This document shows, one piece after another, positions 10,078 through 20,626 of a DNA stretch of 64,000 nt (position 1 is the stretch's first letter; the number at the start of each line of letters is the position of its first letter). The stretch is from Galdieria partita. Taxonomy: Eukaryota; Rhodophyta; Bangiophyceae; Galdieriales; Galdieriaceae. The position numbers and the translations under genes are program-made. Where the stretch lies: the NCBI GenBank assembly GCA_025991245.1, contig BQMJ01000023.1, forward strand, positions 149,001-213,000, in the 5' to 3' direction. The notes beneath the pieces are model-generated. The model had not been told where the DNA came from. It searched no databases and saw only the letters and a program-made list of their open reading frames with translations.

Positions 10078-11225
10078 AGAGAGAGAGAGAGAAATGCTGC
10101 GAAGCATCTTTCGCTGCACTCAAAGGTTCACCGTCTTAGAGATTCAACTTCCTCAACTGTCGTAAGAGCACTCAAATTGGCCAACGAACATATTCAATAA
10201 GATTTCAGTCTTGAAAATGTGAGTTCTTCTGAAGCTTTGACTTGTAACATTGAAGTTGAAAGGAATGTAATTGATCGCTAAATTCATGAGCATGAACGAG
10301 ACAAATCGAAACCCGTCTTACGCGTTTCTCAATATCTTTTTGTCCTCATTAGGATTTGGGATCGTTTCAGTTCTGCATTGTTGATAACTGTAATACTAGT
10401 CCTCAGCTTATGGTAACTTTTGCAATGATAACATGTGTCTGTTCATTTTACCCTCCATCCTCTCTTCTTCACCTTATAAAACTCACATTATTCAACCTCG
10501 GAAATGCCATCTCTCCCTCTTCTATCATTCGTAGGACACCAGTGGAGTTGTGAATATTCAGACTATAGAGAGGGATACCAGCGGTCTCTTGCAACATTTC
10601 TTTCCGTATATTTGTACAAGAACACCATTATATTTACATTTTGAACATGCTTACCGGTTTAACTTTTCAGGTTTACATGATGATGAATATTAACTTGAAG
10701 CAATCTATGTCAAGCTGTTATGCTGCTGAACTGAACAAAAACTAATTTCACCGAAAATAGGATAGCTATCAATTCAATAGAGCCATTTGATGTCTAGAAC
10801 ACGATACATATTGTTTCTCCAGTTTACTTAAACAAGAAGCTCAATATATCTACTGGTATCTGTTCAAACTGAAGAATTTCGTTATCCTAAACAAAGGCAC
10901 ATGATGAAGCGACACTAAAATGAAGATAATATTCAAAGCTGATTGTGTTGCTTGCCTCGTGACAAAAATTGAGAATTAATTGAGAATAACCTGGTGAAGG
11001 AAAAACAAGCAACATTTTCTGCAACTTGGCGAATAGAAGAAACAGAATCCATGTTTGGCAAAATAGACGAGATCAAAGTTATCTATTCGCCTATGGATAA
11101 CTGACGTTTCGCCACGTAATTAGGTGCTTGAATAATGGCTTTCAAGTCACAAGAAAGTTTAAAACATAGAGAGAGTACAAGTTCATCTAATCAAGAATTC
11201 TTTAAGTTTCTCAGACTAAAACTAA
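9754..11225. other. Gene-poor intergenic interval (1.47 kb)
   Basis: I see no open frame with protein-like composition or intron-linked continuity here. The interval contains a TA/GA microsatellite and otherwise AT-rich sequence. It should hold the 3' end of NAA10 and the promoter of the NTPDase gene. A non-coding RNA gene cannot be excluded by eye. Confidence 0.5.
10036..10093. repeat. Compound (TA)n-(GA)n microsatellite
   Basis: About 39 bp of alternating TA runs directly into a GAAAGAGAGAGAGAGAGAAA tract. It lies in the intergenic interval. Confidence 0.95.
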
Positions 11226-12748
11226 ATGTTTCTCAAAATAGTAAGCTTTTGTAAGCGTGTTCTAACTACATTTCTTACGATAGTGTCAGTTTCAAGTAGC
11301 GCTGTTTCGTTGGTCGTTCTACTCATAACAATATATATCGTCTTTTACGTGGATAAACATAGAAGAGACTTTTCGGAAATGAGGTATGGAGTTCTAATAG
11401 ATGCTGGAAGTAGCGGTACACGAGTGCTCGTATGTTCTTTTTCCTTACAAAATGGAGGTAGGTACTTTGCGTTCCTCTTGTTACTATTTTTACTTTTTGA
11501 GGTTGTTTAGATACCCTCAATCTGATGAGGGACCATTATTTCGAAGTAAGAAAATTAGTGAAAGCCTTGTGGAAAACTAACTTTTGCAAAGGTGAAGCGC
11601 AGTCTTGCGATGTGTTTTCAAAATGCCTCACGAGTAACGAATGTGGGATATGTTTTTTCAAAGTTGCTCAACTTTGTTCGTAACATAGTTCCTGAAGCAG
11701 AAAGACCTAAAACACCAATATTCTTAAGGGCCACTGCAGGACTTCGTCTAATGGATGGAGATATGGTTGAAGCTGTGTTAGATGCTACTCGTGGTATCTT
11801 GATTGCTTCAGAATTTTCATTTGAGCCATCAAGAGCCATAGTTATCGATGGCAGTGATGAAGCGTTGTACGGTTGGACCACTGTCAACTTCTTGTTAAAC
11901 AGTCTTTCCAATGAAATGCATCAAACTTTCGGAGTTTTAGATTTAGGTGGTGGCTCCTTTCAAGTAGCATTCAATACAAATAGTTCTCTCGATGAGCAGG
12001 TAAGTAATGAAGTAAGGTAACTTGTTACAGTTTTCATGGCAAATTTAGAGCATACGCAACATTTCAGTATTCAACAAAACTTATCATGTTTATTCTCAAA
12101 GTTTTTTGGGCATGGGTCTTTTAGAGTTTCGAAGAAGGTTGTACAATATTTTAAAGGAGAGGGGTCAATTGACACAAAATCCTTGTTTTTACAACGGCGT
12201 CACAGAAGTTATAGATGTACGTTGAAATTGTTGACAACTTGATTATTATGAATAAGAATTTTTAGGTCGATGGAAGAGAGCAGAGTTTTGTAGAAACATC
12301 TGGAATGGGCAGTTTCGATTCTTGTGTTGCTTTGATAAGTGACATTTTTGTGGAAGAGTTTAACATTTCTGTTAGAGAGTTTAGAAAGCTGTGGAACACC
12401 AATGTTAATAACTTTGTTGCGTTTGCATATTTTTTTGATCGAATTTCCACTTTTGGTCTGTCTCCGGAGTCGAGTCTCTCAGACTTGGAGGAGATGGGTC
12501 GTTATATATGTTCGGAAGACTGGAATGTTGTTCAAAATACATACGTTAGTGTACGTAATGGAGTACATGAGCATCTTTGTTTCGATATGGCGTACATATT
12601 CTTTTTACTTTTTGAATTTTTGGGATTCAACCAATGTGAAAGGACGATACGGTTTCTACAGAGTTACCATGGAAGTGAGTTTGGTTGGTCACTGGGAGCT
12701 TTGTTTCATGAGATGAATCTTCTTTTACGTGAGAAGCAAGTTCTGTGA
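11226..12748 (+). CDS. GDA1/CD39-family nucleoside diphosphatase (NTPDase)
   Basis: 441 aa in five exons: 11226-11457, 11511-11545, 11592-11999, 12049-12216 and 12266-12748 (introns 46-53 bp). An N-terminal signal anchor (about residues 22-42) makes it type II. Apyrase-conserved regions are visible: ACR1 GVLIDAGSSGTRV, ACR2 IFLRATAGLRLM, ACR3 ALYGWTTVNFLL, ACR4 FGVLDLGGGSFQVAF, and an SGMGSFDSC segment for the later ACRs. The family hydrolyses NDPs or NTPs in the Golgi lumen or outside the cell. Golgi GDPase/UDPase activity supporting glycosylation is the likeliest role by topology. The 35-nt second exon only keeps frame with the flanking 53- and 46-bp introns removed. Confidence 0.88.
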
Positions 12749-12802
12749 GTTGTTCTCCTGAACAGTAATATTCAATATATCCGACAGCTTGTTTGAACAA
12801 AT

Positions 12803-13933
12803 TTATTCAAATATATCGAGAGGCAATATAGCCGAAACGAGAACATTTGGAATATCTGGCAACTGACTTACATGGAAATCAACAGCAACACTGCAAAGAC
12901 AGTACGCTTGTAATATACTATATCCGTACTTTTGATGAATATAGTTTATCATGTTCCATAACGCATTCTTTGTAGCACTTGTCAGATTTTCACTATAGTT
13001 GACGCCTGTTTCACGGTCCACACATATGCCTGTCGTTGCGTAGAAAGGTCCGTGTAAAGAAGACAGACAATGGTCATTGTTACCCGATTGATTGGAAATG
13101 CTTCTACTAAAAGATATATCTCTTTGACCAGTACGAGACGCTTCTCCTTTAAGCACTCGAAGACGCACAGTCAATGTTGCAGCCATTTCTATAGCAGTCC
13201 CGCAACACTCATTATCACCTTGTGCAAAATGAGCATCTCCGGCTGAAAACAATGCACCATGGACATAAACAGGCAAATAAACAGTGGTTCCCTTGGTAAG
13301 CTGTTTGATATCAACATTGCCACCTGTTTCATGTGGTGCAATAGTTCTTACTGCGGCACTTGCTAGATGGCCTGTAGGCACAGCTCCATGTTCTGAAGGC
13401 AACTCAACAGCACCTCCTTGTCTTTTCAATTTTTCTTCTCTTTCATTAATGACTTGGAGCAACTCATGAGAAGGGCTCGTGCCCATAACACCCATGAAAG
13501 GGTTCCCTTGAATACGGACTTTAGGAAGGTCAGGAGACGTGGCAACGTTATTGTCAATATGCCAGTGCACAATAAAAGGTTCTCTAAAAGAATCTCTCAA
13601 AAAACCAAAGCCTGGTATATTCACTGTGTACGCAAAAGGTGAAGCTTCAATGTTCAACACGTCAACAGCTAGGATATCTCCTGGCTCGGCTCCTTCAACA
13701 TAGATTGGACCAGTTAGAGGATGAACTCTCCCAAGATCCACTTGTTTCAACTCTGATGCTTGAGTGTCTGGGACTATCTGGCAGTCAAAGGCATCTAAAG
13801 TGTTCATCACTACGACGTCTCCAGGCTTGACGACTTGAATAGGAGGAATATCTGGATGCCATCTATTATGACCTTTATTTGGCTGTTGAGATAGTGGAAG
13901 ATGTTGATCCAACTCTATCATGAAAGTAGACAT
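12803..13933 (-). CDS. Formamidase/acetamidase (FmdA/AmdA family)
   Basis: About 376 aa, no intron. The conserved HNRWHPDIPP motif near the N-terminus, the GPIYVEGAEPGDILAVDVL block, an HxD-type segment (IVHWHIDNN), then HGALFSAGDAHFAQGDNECCGTA identify the FmdA_AmdA fold, which hydrolyses formamide or short amides to ammonium and the acid. The ATG at 13933 gives MSTFMIELDQ; a second ATG at 13921 is equally possible. The family is common in bacteria, fungi and some algae, so horizontal origin is possible but not shown. It is convergent with the NTPDase gene (54 bp). Confidence 0.88.
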   Translation of the reverse strand: MSTFMIELDQHLPLSQQPNKGHNRWHPDIPPIQVVKPGDVVVMNTLDAFDCQIVPDTQASELKQVDLGRVHPLTGPIYVEGAEPGDILAVDVLNIEASPFAYTVNIPGFGFLRDSFREPFIVHWHIDNNVATSPDLPKVRIQGNPFMGVMGTSPSHELLQVINEREEKLKRQGGAVELPSEHGAVPTGHLASAAVRTIAPHETGGNVDIKQLTKGTTVYLPVYVHGALFSAGDAHFAQGDNECCGTAIEMAATLTVRLRVLKGEASRTGQRDISFSRSISNQSGNNDHCLSSLHGPFYATTGICVDRETGVNYSENLTSATKNALWNMINYIHQKYGYSILQAYCLCSVAVDFHVSQLPDIPNVLVSAILPLDIFE

Positions 13934-14000
13934 GAAACGCAAAAACCAATGAAAGCAAATGAAGAAAAAATATTTCTACCAAAATTCTCTTCATCGCTTT

Positions 14001-15536
14001 TCAATTTGCATTTCGCAGTTGAGCAGCGTGTTGGCTCTTGAGTCCTTCCCATTCTAAAATTCGTTTGGCTTCTCTACAGCCACTAAGGTATGCGCCATGT
14101 GTTGTAGAATAGAACGTTCTATGGGTTGCTTCTCCAGCAAAAAACAAGCAGGGATAGCAACTCCTATGAGAATCACCGGTATCTTGGTCGGAAAAGTTCA
14201 CTGTATATACAGGTTCTGATAGGGTCTCAAAATCACATCCACTACCACCAGCAGGAACAAAGGAATACGATCCCCGAAAGAAGGGATTACTATGCCAATT
14301 GCTTCGTATTACTCTGATAGGTTCCGCTTCTCCCAAACCGAAACGCGAAAACAACTGTTTTATGTGCTGTAAAATAGCTTCATCCGACTCTTGTTCCATT
14401 TGCTTAGCTGATGTTCCTGTGAGCCAAAAACTTAATATATTGTTTACTGCTCGAAGTGAGAATATCTTTTTGGTCCAGTGAGAAGGTTCTTCTGGCTTCA
14501 AACTCTCGTCCCATAATAGTGAGATATAATCCCACGTTTTCCCTTGATAATGTAAAGGTTGTCTATCAAATTCTACAAATACCTTATCAACTGTACCAAG
14601 GGCTAGACGATGAATAGCATCTTTCTTCTGACGCGGCAAAGATGGGTCAAAAAGGTCAGATTCCCTTTCTTGCAGTACTCCTAACGAGCCTGTCCAAATG
14701 AGATATTCTGCAGTAAATACTTCACCGTTACTACACTCAACAGCGACTCGATTATTTCTATCACTGCCTCCCCATCGTATACGAGTCACTTCTCGACCAA
14801 AAAGTAGACATTCTGATGGAAATCCTGCAAGAAGAGACTCCACTATTTTAGAGAAGCCACATAAAACTTCTACATTTTCACCAGGAAGTTCACAGTATTC
14901 ATGGAGATGTTCCAGTGAGAGCTCGCTTAAAGAAGAACATGCTGAAATGGAACATTCTAATCTCTTTCTCCACTGAAATACTAAGCGCTCTTCCTCACTT
15001 GGTGTGGTTCCTGTTTCTAGTTGATCTTGTTTCCATCTCTTCGACAGGTATTCGTCGAAAGAGTCATTGTATTGTTTGGCATCTAGTTGAAGACTTGGCC
15101 AATGAAAAATTTCATTTCTGTATCTAGCGAATATATCAAGAGCATCTTTCACGACGTAACTGTCGACAAGAGTGCCTCCTTCTCTGATAAAAGGACACTC
15201 AGCAAGTTTCCAACTTGTAAGTTCCTCTTCGTTTGGCTCAACTTTCTCGTCGGGATTTGAATACTTTGGTACAAGTCCTCGAACTACAGCTAGATCATAA
15301 ATAGGATTGTTCACGGTTCCGTGTATCCATGTGGCCCCTAATTCCATTCCAGGAGTCACGGTACAGACTCTACCGCCAATTCGATACGATGCTTCCAAAA
15401 TACAGACTAAGGAACACGTCATTTAGGAGTTGCAACATCTCTTATTTCTTCTCCTACCTTGTACGTTTGCTGCATGTAACGCAGAAGCAGCAGTTATACC
15501 AGCTATTCCAGCACCGACGACAATTACTCGTGGCAT
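14001..15536 (-). CDS. FAD-dependent amine/polyamine oxidase
   Basis: 494 aa in two exons: 15458-15536 encodes the start MPRVIVVGAGIAGITAASAL with the GxGxxG dinucleotide-binding motif, a 51-bp intron (15407-15457) follows, then 14001-15406. Exon 2 continues with ILEASYRIGGRV (E binding FAD ribose, then the GG motif), a GATWIHG segment, GTVDKVFVEF and the C-terminal FAD-contact block (LFFAGEATHRTFYSTTHGAYLSG). This is the flavin-containing monoamine oxidase family, most like plant and animal polyamine (spermine/N1-acetylpolyamine) oxidases. The C-terminus QLRNAN is not a clear PTS1, so a cytosolic location is likely. Confidence 0.9.
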
Positions 15537-16026
15537 GGACGTTACCGAATATCGACGAATCAGTCTACCAATTATTTTCATCAACGATGAGAATCTTCAT
15601 CAACTTTTGGGAAGCTAACAAGTTCTTCTATTACACAACTTTTATTATTTCAAGCCTTTTTTATGTATCTTAGAAGCTTACTTGTAGTTGAAATTCGTAG
15701 TAGAATAGATATCTTTCAAACCCCATACAGAAACACTTTCTGCGTCTTTATTCCTTTTGGCCTTTCAAACTGGTTCGTTCGTGATGAAGACTTTAGAAAG
15801 AACAAACATCCATAATTCTTCAGTTACTCTTGGTCTAAAGTTTATCTATATTAGACGCTGAGGCATTTGTTACGGAAAACAGAGAATTCAGAACAGTACT
15901 ATGTCAAAACTTATTCGACTATCACAGTGTTGGACATCTTCAATTTGACAACATATCCAATGCAAAGACATAAACTTTATAGTCCTCTCAACTAGGAAAA
16001 CACATAAACTAACGCAAATCTCTATC
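15537..16026. other. Intergenic, 5' of polyamine oxidase and 3' of MGST3
   Basis: 490 bp without a supportable gene. It presumably holds the polyamine oxidase promoter and the MGST3 3' UTR. Confidence 0.5.
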
Positions 16027-16539
16027 TCAAACGACTTCCAATAGGGACAAGGCTAAAGCAATTGTTGCTCCTAACAAACCAAGAAGTCCTAAATCTACAT
16101 ACAAATATTGTTGAGTACAACACAGACATAAAAAGTATATATACTTACAACCAAAAGTGCCTCGCATTCGCTTCTTCGGATCTCCTGAATAATAACCCAA
16201 AGCGTATTGGATACGACCAAAACACCAAACCAATCCAGAAATTGAACTAAAAATGGGAGCGTAGAGTCCTCCCAATAACACAAGAACTAAGAATGTTGGT
16301 GTCTTCTCCAACGTATTCTGATGGGCGCGTTGATAGCAATTAAAGTGGCTATCCTCTTTGTTCTCATACATTGTAGGGTACTTCACGTTAAAACGTTTCC
16401 TTGCCTGTCCCACCTTTATTTCTTTCCATACCAAAATGAATATATAAAATACAACAACAAGAATAACATATCCGTATTCTCGTGGAACCAACAAAGTTCC
16501 AGCTTTTCCTGAAAAGAAGACTCGACTGCCACCCAACAT
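16027..16539 (-). CDS. MGST3: Microsomal glutathione S-transferase 3-like (MAPEG)
   Basis: 152 aa, exactly the length of human MGST3, in two exons (16149-16539 and 16027-16094). The 54-bp intron (16095-16148) is in frame and open, so read-through would add 18 residues inside the last membrane segment. MAPEG features: REYGYVILVVVF first helix, then ARKRFNVKYPTMYENKED, the glutathione-binding FNCYQRAHQNTLE signature, and GYYSGDPKKRMRGTFG. Four membrane spans, ER or outer mitochondrial membrane. It detoxifies lipid hydroperoxides with glutathione. I chose the ATG at 16539; an in-frame upstream ATG at 16635 would overlap the opposite-strand NTH1 gene. Confidence 0.88.
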   Translation of the reverse strand: MLGGSRVFFSGKAGTLLVPREYGYVILVVVFYIFILVWKEIKVGQARKRFNVKYPTMYENKEDSHFNCYQRAHQNTLEKTPTFLVLVLLGGLYAPIFSSISGLVWCFGRIQYALGYYSGDPKKRMRGTFGCKYIYFLCLCCTQQYLYVDLGLLGLLGATIALALSLLEVV

Positions 16540-16570
16540 TAAGAATGGATATTGGGGATGTCGCAAGTCG
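16540..16570. promoter_or_regulatory. 31-bp divergent intergenic between MGST3 and NTH1
   Basis: The chosen start codons of MGST3 (minus) and NTH1 (plus) are separated by only 31 bp, so the core promoters must overlap the opposite gene's 5' end. The placement depends on the start choices. Confidence 0.45.
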
Positions 16571-17524
16571 ATGACTTCAACCAATGAAAATATTTTATTT
16601 GAAAAGGCAACCTTTATTAGGAAGTACTTGGACATATTGTATCCAAATATAGATTGCTTCTTAAATCATAACAATCCTTTCACGTTATTGGTGGCTGTAG
16701 TTTTGTCTGCCCAAACGACGGACAAAGTTGTCAACAAGGTTACTCCTCAGTTATTCAAAGTTGCTTCGAGTCCTAACGACTTACTTGAACTTCCAGAAGC
16801 AAAGTTACGCAAAATAATAGAGCCCATAGGTCTCGCGACAAGGAAAACAAAGGCTTTGAAGGGGTTGGCCGAAAAACTTTGTTATGACTTTAAAGGAGTT
16901 GTTCCACAGACTTTCGAAGAGCTAGAGAGTCTTCCTGGCGTTGGGCACAAAACTGCCAGTGTTGTAATGAGCCAAGCTTTTGGAAAACCCGCTTTTCCGG
17001 TTTGATAGAGCATCCTTTTAAAGTATTCTTTTGATGATCCGATATTATCCTAGGTTGACACTCATATTCAGAGACTCGCTTGCCGGTAAGTTGCCCTGCT
17101 TTGCATACTTTGTAGCATTACCTTAGAGTTGTTGATATACATAGCTGGGGTTTTGGTAACGAAAAGTCCGTAAGGACTACGGAAGAGAATCTGAAATATT
17201 ATTTTCCTCAAGAGTGTTGGCTCAAGCTTCATCTGCAGTTAATTCAATATGGCAGAGATTATTGTCCTGCTCAGAGACACGGTTGGTTTTTCTCAAGAGA
17301 ATTTCTTAGCATTTCATTACATTTCAATAGTCTCAAAAGATTGTGTTATTTGTTCTTGGAAACCAGGAATGGAACCCAGTAATATATTGTTGAGAAAGCA
17401 GAAACAGTTTGTGGAAGATGATGTTGTTTCGAATAAGCTAGAGAAAAAGAAGATTAGGACGAGGAGTTCAGAAGATACGGGTACCAGCAAGTATCATTTG
17501 AGAAGTAATAGTAGCAAGAGATGA
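16571..17524 (+). CDS. NTH1: Endonuclease III-type DNA glycosylase/AP lyase
   Basis: 263 aa in four exons: 16571-16999, 17054-17085, 17145-17281, 17331-17524. HhH-GPD fold: LVAVVLSAQTTDKVVNKV, the helix-hairpin-helix LPGVGHKTASVV with catalytic Lys, and VDTHIQRL with catalytic Asp. It excises oxidised pyrimidines and nicks the AP site (base excision repair), in nucleus, mitochondrion or plastid. The C-terminal cluster region reads CPAQRHVSKDCVIC then SWKPGM. The spacing of the first Cys pair is longer than the usual CX6CX2CX5C and the fourth Cys is missing, so the [4Fe-4S] cluster may be absent, as in yeast Ntg1. That conclusion depends on the last splice junction. The C-terminal tail is basic. 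Confidence 0.87.
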
Positions 17525-18125
17525 ACAGACATATACATTCAGCTTTAAGACCAAAAAGTCCTTTTACTGAGTTGCCTTTATAGAAATGTTTGTAGTATTA
17601 TGTTGTCTCTTCAGAAAAGATAGCGAAATGGCAAGATTTGAATGTCGCAAGATAATTTTACATCTTTTCATATTGAATGTTTGTTGGTTCATAGCTAAAT
17701 TGGTTGAATATAACCTTCAATGCTTCGTCAAAAACAATTTAGTTGAACTATACTCAAATCCTTTCTATTTACATCACACACAAGATATCTATATAATCAT
17801 TCTTACGCCTTCTTTCGCGTTGACCACACTTATTTAATCGTTTGTACTTGAAATACTTGTTCTGTAACATCAATGAATAGCAAAGTTGGACACTAACAAA
17901 GTTAATACTCTTGAGGATTAAAAATGCTTATCAAAGCATCCACCAAATATGAATGGCACAATTGAAACACAACAGGAACTGAAAAAATGAGTCCAACTCT
18001 CTATTCTTTGTTTTCAAGACTTGTGTCCCCAATAACAGAAACAAAACTAAAAGACATGCTATCACTCCCTATAAATCAAACTGGTTTCGTCTAATAAAAA
18101 GAATTGCAGATGACAAAAAGTCAAA
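17525..18125. other. Intergenic, convergent gene ends
   Basis: About 600 bp between the 3' ends of NTH1 and a minus-strand unknown gene. An 83-codon frame at 17586-17837 has the Phe/Ile/Leu-rich composition of AT-rich non-coding DNA. Nothing convincing seen. Confidence 0.5.
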
Positions 18126-18884
18126 CTACTCGATAGAAAACTGTTCTTGCTCCATATCTTTATCGTTCTTTGACAACTTCTCCTGTCTCCTTTTGTGCCT
18201 CTCTTTTGCAATCCTCGACCGCTCCTTTTGCAATTCCTTTTTATATTCAACATCATAGATTCTTCTTCTCAACTCTTCGCCCGAATCCAAACGTTCTTGC
18301 ATCCATTCAACAAAGTTGCGGTGTCGCTTCTGTAGTTTCTCACTCTTTCTAGACCTCCCCTCTTCGGTAAAAGTGTAGTCTCTCTTTCTCTGTGGTTTCA
18401 GCTTTATCTTTGAAGATGCTTTCAACTTTCGCGTTTCAGCTCCCATCTTTAGCCATAGTCTCTTCCTTTCTCGAAAATTTTCATCAGTCTCCCATTTAAG
18501 TTTTGCCGCTTCAGAATGGCGGTTCCAGAAAATACGACTTGGTGGCTTCAAACCTTCTCTTCCAAAAGGTGGAGAAATGATTCCTTGTTTCTCTCTTTCG
18601 GTTAGGGCTTCTGCATTCACTTCTTCGCTCAAACCAACTTCGCTAGGTAAGAGAGCTGATTTTTCCATGTCAAACGCAGTAGGGAGAAATCTTCCCCTTA
18701 AGCTGTCTGCAGGAGTAGCAGGATGTCCTACACAAGAGACACGTAGGCGGTGTTTCCAACCTGCTTCTGAGGTGAGTCGACGTTGTACATGCTTTACTAC
18801 GTTCCAAGCAAGTTCAAAACTGAAACGAGCCTTTATGGGTTTCTTGAAATCACCTGTCACAACAGGACATGTATGTATAAACAT
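18126..18884 (-). CDS. Unrecognised basic, possibly organelle-targeted protein
   Basis: 252 aa from the ATG at 18884. The N-terminal 60 residues are poor in acidic residues and rich in Arg, Lys and Ser, resembling a transit peptide. The centre contains PPFGREGLKPPSRIFWNRHSE followed by a Trp/Lys/Arg helix, faintly like NUMOD3-type DNA-binding repeats, which I would not claim. The C-terminal 90 residues are a highly charged Arg/Lys/Glu coiled-coil-like helix ending EQEQFSIE. Coding character is strong (low stop density, amphipathic pattern) but no family is recognised. An organelle RNA/DNA-binding or ribosome-associated protein is only a guess. Confidence 0.65.
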   Translation of the reverse strand: MFIHTCPVVTGDFKKPIKARFSFELAWNVVKHVQRRLTSEAGWKHRLRVSCVGHPATPADSLRGRFLPTAFDMEKSALLPSEVGLSEEVNAEALTEREKQGIISPPFGREGLKPPSRIFWNRHSEAAKLKWETDENFRERKRLWLKMGAETRKLKASSKIKLKPQRKRDYTFTEEGRSRKSEKLQKRHRNFVEWMQERLDSGEELRRRIYDVEYKKELQKERSRIAKERHKRRQEKLSKNDKDMEQEQFSIE

Positions 18885-19213
18885 GCGGAGAAAAGCCACC
18901 AACTTTCAATTTCTCTTTTTTTATTGATGCCGACTGTTACTTGTAAAGAAAAGGGTACTCCACTAATTATGATTCTTAAGAAGTGGAACAAGTTATCGTA
19001 GATGCTTCCGAAAAAGAAAAACTTGTCCTGTGGTCATACAAATCACGTTTATGTTTGATACAAATATAGACTGCAACAAAGAGACCCAAATTCATTATGA
19101 AAATGCATAAGCAGATACCAGACAGGAAGTAAACATGCCTGATACCGGCAAGTACGTTTCAACGATTTTCGACAAGTACAGAAAAGCTAAATTTAACAAA
19201 GAGAAAATGGCAA
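18885..19213. other. Intergenic
   Basis: 329 bp between the start of the basic unknown protein and the end of the GATA gene. No feature seen. Confidence 0.5.
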
Positions 19214-20626
19214 CTAGGCCACTTGCGGAGCTGCTTTTTCTAGAGCTTTGGAGGCCGCAAGGGCAAGTATCTCAATTGAACTTCTTGAACTCCACGGAGC
19301 CCTACCATGAGAATTCTTTGCAAACGTATCGTCTAGTGCAAACAGCTGAGACTTCCTTGACGTTGACGACATACGAAGGTCCGTAGAATACTCTGCGTGC
19401 AGCAAAGAATTACAGTCAGTTTCCCGAGTAGAAAACGAAGTTGAAGATCCCACGTCTGAATCTACGACTGCCTTATTTTCATTGTCAATATTGTCACCTT
19501 CCCAATTTAGTTTCGGAAGCGTCACTTCAGTTTTCAAGGGTATCACTGAGCTTGCTGTCGATTCTAACTTCATATCATGTTCTCTTGAAGCTGTTAAATT
19601 AATGCTGCCATCATTATTCCTCGTTTCAGATGGTATTCGAATATTTGGTAAGTAATAATCACGACTTGTTGTTTCGTTGCTTTGTTCGTAAACGATATTA
19701 TCCCAAGATGGTCCATTCATTCCAAACTCCTCTTTGTTACCCAACACTCTATTAATGTTGCCCCACATTGACGACTGAGTACCCAAAGCATTGTCGAAAC
19801 TTTCATTGAGATTTTCATACTTTTGTCTTCTCTTGCTCCTATTTCCGTTGCAAGAAGTACGTTTCTTTATCTTTCGTCCCCAGTGGCAACTTGGTCTGTG
19901 CGTCCCCGTTCTCTTCCAAAACTTACCACAAGCATTACATAAAGGTCTTTTGTCCTCTGCCAAATACCAATTTGGGGAAGCTGTTGTACTACAATTCGAG
20001 CATATTTTTATAGGAATTGTCGTTGTGTCCTTCTTTGAATCTCTCTCAGATGACACATTTTGACTCGTCTCCTGTCCTCCAAATGATCTCGAAAATATAT
20101 AACTATACATGTCGCCTTTAAAGTAGTTGGAAAAGGTAATCTGAGCCATCTCACAAAGCTCATTGTTAAGACAAGGAGCCGCTCGTGCCAAAGTACAAGA
20201 ACCTGATGAGTCACTAGTTACACTGAATGAACTCTCGACCATCCTTTCTCGTGTAGAAATGCGAGGAGGGTTAGAAAAGGATTGGCAAAAAAGTTGTTCT
20301 TTCAAGCATTGACTCTCGTTTTCCATATGCTGCGCACTTGAGTCCACAAGATTTCCGATAGAAACCTTACGTTCTTGATAAAAATGTTTGACCTCCGAGG
20401 CAACCGATGGAAGACTATAAGATGGAACAGATAGAGACGATTGACAGGCAGGAGAAACTGGTGAGTATTGGAATACAGTTTTTTGTTGAAAATCCTTCTT
20501 TCTCTTCTCGGCAATAGAATCTTCAACGATAGGAACTTTTGATACGTGTAGATCCAAACGCTGGGAGACTTTTGGGGTGTTTACAGGGGTCACTTTCTGA
20601 AAAGACTTGTCACGAACGGCAGACAT
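19214..20626 (-). CDS. GATA-type zinc-finger transcription factor
   Basis: 470 aa from the ATG at 20626. A single GATA finger sits centrally: CSNC, 17 residues, CNAC, then GKFWKRTGTHRPSCHWGRK with a basic tail (KIKKRT, then RSKRRQK). The loop (TTASPNWYLAEDKRPL) is of the CX2CX17CX2C type common in fungi and algae, which binds WGATAR sites. The rest is Ser/Thr-rich and likely disordered. It is a nuclear regulator; targets are unknown (nitrogen, light or circadian roles are known for the family, not shown here). A CT microsatellite lies about 80 bp upstream of the start. Confidence 0.88.
   Translation of the reverse strand: MSAVRDKSFQKVTPVNTPKVSQRLDLHVSKVPIVEDSIAEKRKKDFQQKTVFQYSPVSPACQSSLSVPSYSLPSVASEVKHFYQERKVSIGNLVDSSAQHMENESQCLKEQLFCQSFSNPPRISTRERMVESSFSVTSDSSGSCTLARAAPCLNNELCEMAQITFSNYFKGDMYSYIFSRSFGGQETSQNVSSERDSKKDTTTIPIKICSNCSTTASPNWYLAEDKRPLCNACGKFWKRTGTHRPSCHWGRKIKKRTSCNGNRSKRRQKYENLNESFDNALGTQSSMWGNINRVLGNKEEFGMNGPSWDNIVYEQSNETTSRDYYLPNIRIPSETRNNDGSINLTASREHDMKLESTASSVIPLKTEVTLPKLNWEGDNIDNENKAVVDSDVGSSTSFSTRETDCNSLLHAEYSTDLRMSSTSRKSQLFALDDTFAKNSHGRAPWSSRSSIEILALAASKALEKAAPQVA

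Noticed and set aside
9937-10119. 60-codon minus-strand frame rich in Tyr-Ile
   Set aside because: It is translation of the TA microsatellite.
11592-12020. Separate gene starting at a non-ATG codon at 11592
   Set aside because: It is exon 3 of the CD39-family NTPDase; the frame joins upstream exons through 46- and 53-bp introns.
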